Source of the DNA: Pseudomonas sp.
GTDB lineage: Bacteria > Pseudomonadota > Gammaproteobacteria > Pseudomonadales > Pseudomonadaceae
DNA: 7,374 bases
Direction of reading: 5' to 3'
Assembly: GCF_030150285.1 (NCBI RefSeq)
Contig: NZ_JASLGE010000083.1
Location: forward strand, 1 to 7,374
A model generated the notes under the pieces. The model was not told the DNA's origin and did no database searches. It saw only the letters and a list, made by a program, of their open reading frames with translations. The position numbers were made by a program, and so were the translations under genes. Numbering within the stretch: position 1 is the stretch's first letter; each line of letters starts with the position of its first letter. Positions 5,413-7,374 of this stretch are shown piece after piece.

Positions 5413-7329
5413 TCAGGCATCCAGCTCAGCCCAACGCTCGACCAACTGCTCAAGCTCGTTTTGCAGCTTTTCCAGCTTGGCAATCACTTCCGCCGTTTGC
5501 GCCGCAGGGCGCTGGTAAAAGCCTGCATCGGCCATTTCAGCCTCAACCGCAGCAATGGCTTGCTCCTTGGCATCGATCTCGCCCGGCAATGCTTCAAGCT
5601 CACGCTGCAATTTGTAGCTGAGTTTCTTTTTCGCCGCCGGTGCCGGTGCAGCCGCCGCCTGGGCCGGTGCGGCCGTGACCACGGCCGAGTTGAGGTCAGC
5701 CTTGCCGGATTTGCTCTCGGTCACGCCCAACAAGCGCGGCGAGCCGCCTTGACGCAGCCAGTCCTGATAGCCACCGACGTACTCACGCACCTTGCCTTCA
5801 CCTTCGAAGACCAGCGTGCTGGTGACCACGTTATCGAGGAATGCCCGGTCGTGGCTAACCATCAGCACAGTGCCCTGGAAGGTCAGCAAGACCTCTTCGA
5901 GCAATTCCAGGGTTTCAACATCCAGGTCGTTGGTCGGCTCATCGAGCACCAGCAGGTTGGCCGGCTTGCTGAACAGTTTGGCCAGCAACAAACGCGCTCG
6001 CTCACCGCCCGACAGTGCCTTGACCGGCGTGCGTGCACGCTGCGGGCTGAACAGGAAGTCACCCAGATAGCTCAGTACATGGCGGCTCTGGCCGTCGATA
6101 TCGATGAAGTCGCGGCCTTCGGCCACGTTGTCGATGACGGTTTTTTCCAGATCCAGCTGATGGCGCAACTGGTCGAAGTAGGCCACGTCGATACGCGTCC
6201 CCTCTTCCACGGAGCCATTGGTCGGCTGCAGGCCGCCCAGCATCAGCTTCAGCAAGGTGGTTTTACCGGTACCGTTGGCACCCAGCAGACCGATACGGTC
6301 GCCACGTTGCAGCACCATCGAGAAGTCCTTGATCAGGAACGGCCCCTCAGGGTGAGCAAAGCTGACATTTTCCAGCACCATCACTTGCTTGCCAGACTTG
6401 TCCGCGGTGTCGAGCAGGATATTCGCCTTGCCGGTGCGCTCACGGCGCTCGCTGCGCTCTACACGCAGCGCCTTCAGGGCGCGAACCCGGCCTTCGTTGC
6501 GGGTACGACGGGCCTTGATGCCCTGACGGATCCAGACTTCTTCCTGGGCCAGGCGCTTGTCGAACAGGGCGTTGGCGGTTTCTTCGGCCGCCAGGGTGGC
6601 TTCCTTGTGGACCAGGAAGCTGGCGTAGTCGCCGTTCCAGTCGATCAGGCCGCCACGGTCCAGCTCCAGAATCCGGGTGGCCAGGTTCTGCAAGAATGAA
6701 CGGTCGTGGGTAATAAACAGAACGGCGCCCTGGAAATCCTTGAGCGCTTCTTCCAGCCAGGCAATGGCACCGATGTCCAGGTGGTTGGTCGGTTCGTCGA
6801 GCAGCAGCAGGTCCGGCTCGGACACCAGGGCTTGCGCCAGCAGGACGCGACGACGCCAGCCACCGGACAACTGGGCCAAGGTTTTATCGGCAGGCAATTG
6901 CAGACGGCTCAGGGTGCTGTCGACCAATTGCTGCAAGCGCCAGCCATCACGGGCTTCGAGGTCTTGCTGGACATGCATCAGTTTGTCCAGGTCGGCATCG
7001 GTGACGATGTTCTGGCTCAGGTGATGATATTGAGCAAGCAGCTCACCCACACCGTCCAGGCCTTCGGCCACCACGTCGAACACAGTCCGCTCGTCGGCTA
7101 CCGGCAACTCTTGCGGCAACTCGCCAATCTTGAGGCCGGGTGCGCGCCAGACAGCGCCGTCATCGGGTTTCTGATCACCTTTGACCAGCTTCATCATGCT
7201 GGACTTACCGGTGCCGTTTCGGCCGATGATGCACACCCGCTCTCCACGGGCGATCTGCCAGGACACCTTGTCCAACAACGGCGTAGAGCCGAAAGCAAGG
7301 GACACATCGCTGAATTTGAGCAGGGTCAT
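5413..7329 (-). CDS. uup: ABC-F family ATPase Uup
   Basis: A soluble 638-residue protein with two ABC ATPase domains and no membrane part, so not a transporter. ABC-F proteins act at the ribosome; Uup has been linked to ribosome function and to suppressing precise excision of transposons and RecA-independent template switching. Domain 1 shows Walker A GRNGTGKS (36-43), signature LSGG (154-157), Walker B LLLLDEP (174-180) followed by TNHLD, and switch ITHDR (206-210). The interdomain linker (about 225-300) is long, charged and arginine-rich, as usual in ABC-F. Domain 2 has GANGTGKT (350-357), LSGGERAR (439-446), LLVLDEP (459-465) with TNDLD, and VSHDR (491-495). An Ala/Pro hinge (552-566) leads to a coiled-coil C-terminal domain (about 568-637), a Uup hallmark implicated in DNA binding in E. 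coli. The start MTLLKFSDVSLAFG at 7329 has GGAG six bases upstream; the ATG at 7356 lies inside the predicted -10. All catalytic motifs are intact. Confidence 0.96.
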   Translation of the reverse strand: MTLLKFSDVSLAFGSTPLLDKVSWQIARGERVCIIGRNGTGKSSMMKLVKGDQKPDDGAVWRAPGLKIGELPQELPVADERTVFDVVAEGLDGVGELLAQYHHLSQNIVTDADLDKLMHVQQDLEARDGWRLQQLVDSTLSRLQLPADKTLAQLSGGWRRRVLLAQALVSEPDLLLLDEPTNHLDIGAIAWLEEALKDFQGAVLFITHDRSFLQNLATRILELDRGGLIDWNGDYASFLVHKEATLAAEETANALFDKRLAQEEVWIRQGIKARRTRNEGRVRALKALRVERSERRERTGKANILLDTADKSGKQVMVLENVSFAHPEGPFLIKDFSMVLQRGDRIGLLGANGTGKTTLLKLMLGGLQPTNGSVEEGTRIDVAYFDQLRHQLDLEKTVIDNVAEGRDFIDIDGQSRHVLSYLGDFLFSPQRARTPVKALSGGERARLLLAKLFSKPANLLVLDEPTNDLDVETLELLEEVLLTFQGTVLMVSHDRAFLDNVVTSTLVFEGEGKVREYVGGYQDWLRQGGSPRLLGVTESKSGKADLNSAVVTAAPAQAAAAPAPAAKKKLSYKLQRELEALPGEIDAKEQAIAAVEAEMADAGFYQRPAAQTAEVIAKLEKLQNELEQLVERWAELDA

Positions 7330-7335
7330 GAGCTT

Positions 7336-7339
7336 CTCC
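7336..7339 (-). promoter_or_regulatory. Ribosome binding site that fixes the uup start
   Basis: GGAG on the minus strand lies six bases before the ATG at 7329-7327. It selects the 638-residue protein rather than the nine-residue longer reading from 7356. Confidence 0.8.
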
Positions 7340-7354
7340 AAAAACTGGGCGCGC

Positions 7355-7360
7355 ATTCTA
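7355..7360 (-). promoter_or_regulatory. Predicted -10 box of the uup promoter
   Basis: TAGAAT on the minus strand matches TATAAT at 5/6 and is followed by GCGCGCC, a common Pseudomonas layout. The start of transcription would fall near 7348, giving a leader of about 20 bases. The expected -35 lies beyond the right edge, so the call rests on one hexamer. Confidence 0.45.
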
Positions 7361-7374
7361 CCTGATTTGAGCCC

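Noticed and set aside
5461..7365. Long plus-strand open frames antisense to uup (412 and 219 codons)
   Set aside because: uup is complete with all ATPase motifs. The antisense products are Gln- and Leu-rich shadow proteins without motifs.

Overview
The window looks like chromosomal core sequence from a Pseudomonas of the fluorescens/putida type rather than P. aeruginosa. This rests on protein character (a 715-residue FadB paired with a 391-residue FadA, and a UspA-like protein), on moderately high G+C, and on gene order. The order topA, DUF1653 gene, fadA, fadB, small membrane protein, universal stress protein, uup matches, from memory, the order around PA3011-PA3019 of P. aeruginosa. I found no tRNA, rRNA, CRISPR array, insertion sequence, prophage gene or attachment site.

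Left part (1-574, minus strand): the first 45 codons of topA run off the left edge behind a clear sigma70-type promoter (about 197-225). Next upstream is a compact 78-residue DUF1653 gene. It is separated from fadA by a strong terminator with a very T-rich tail.

Middle (574-4351, minus strand): the fadBA operon encodes the two subunits of the aerobic fatty-acid beta-oxidation multienzyme complex. fadB (enoyl-CoA hydratase / 3-hydroxyacyl-CoA dehydrogenase) comes first and fadA (3-ketoacyl-CoA thiolase) 27 bases later. Upstream of fadB lies a promoter whose -10 region is covered by a PsrA-like palindrome, TCATAC-N4-GTTTGA. A wider dyad with exactly the same centre encloses it and reaches from the -35 to the likely transcription start. 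The inferred leader of about 150 bases contains a nested stem-loop. This suggests fatty-acid-responsive repression of the operon, as known for fadBA5 of P. aeruginosa. Behind the promoter sits a GC-rich inverted-repeat element that looks like a dispersed Pseudomonas intergenic repeat.

Right part (4352-7374): a tryptophan-rich 149-residue protein with one membrane segment (minus) is divergent from a universal stress protein gene (plus). The latter converges on uup, an ABC-F ATPase (minus), and the two share one bidirectional terminator with a 17-bp stem. The uup promoter is cut by the right edge, with only its -10 visible.

Most of this is ordinary housekeeping sequence and I do not see a hidden defence, mobile or biosynthetic system. 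The points most worth a second look are the nested dyad over the fadBA promoter, the structured fadB leader, the repeat at 4262-4345 and the uncharacterised membrane protein.
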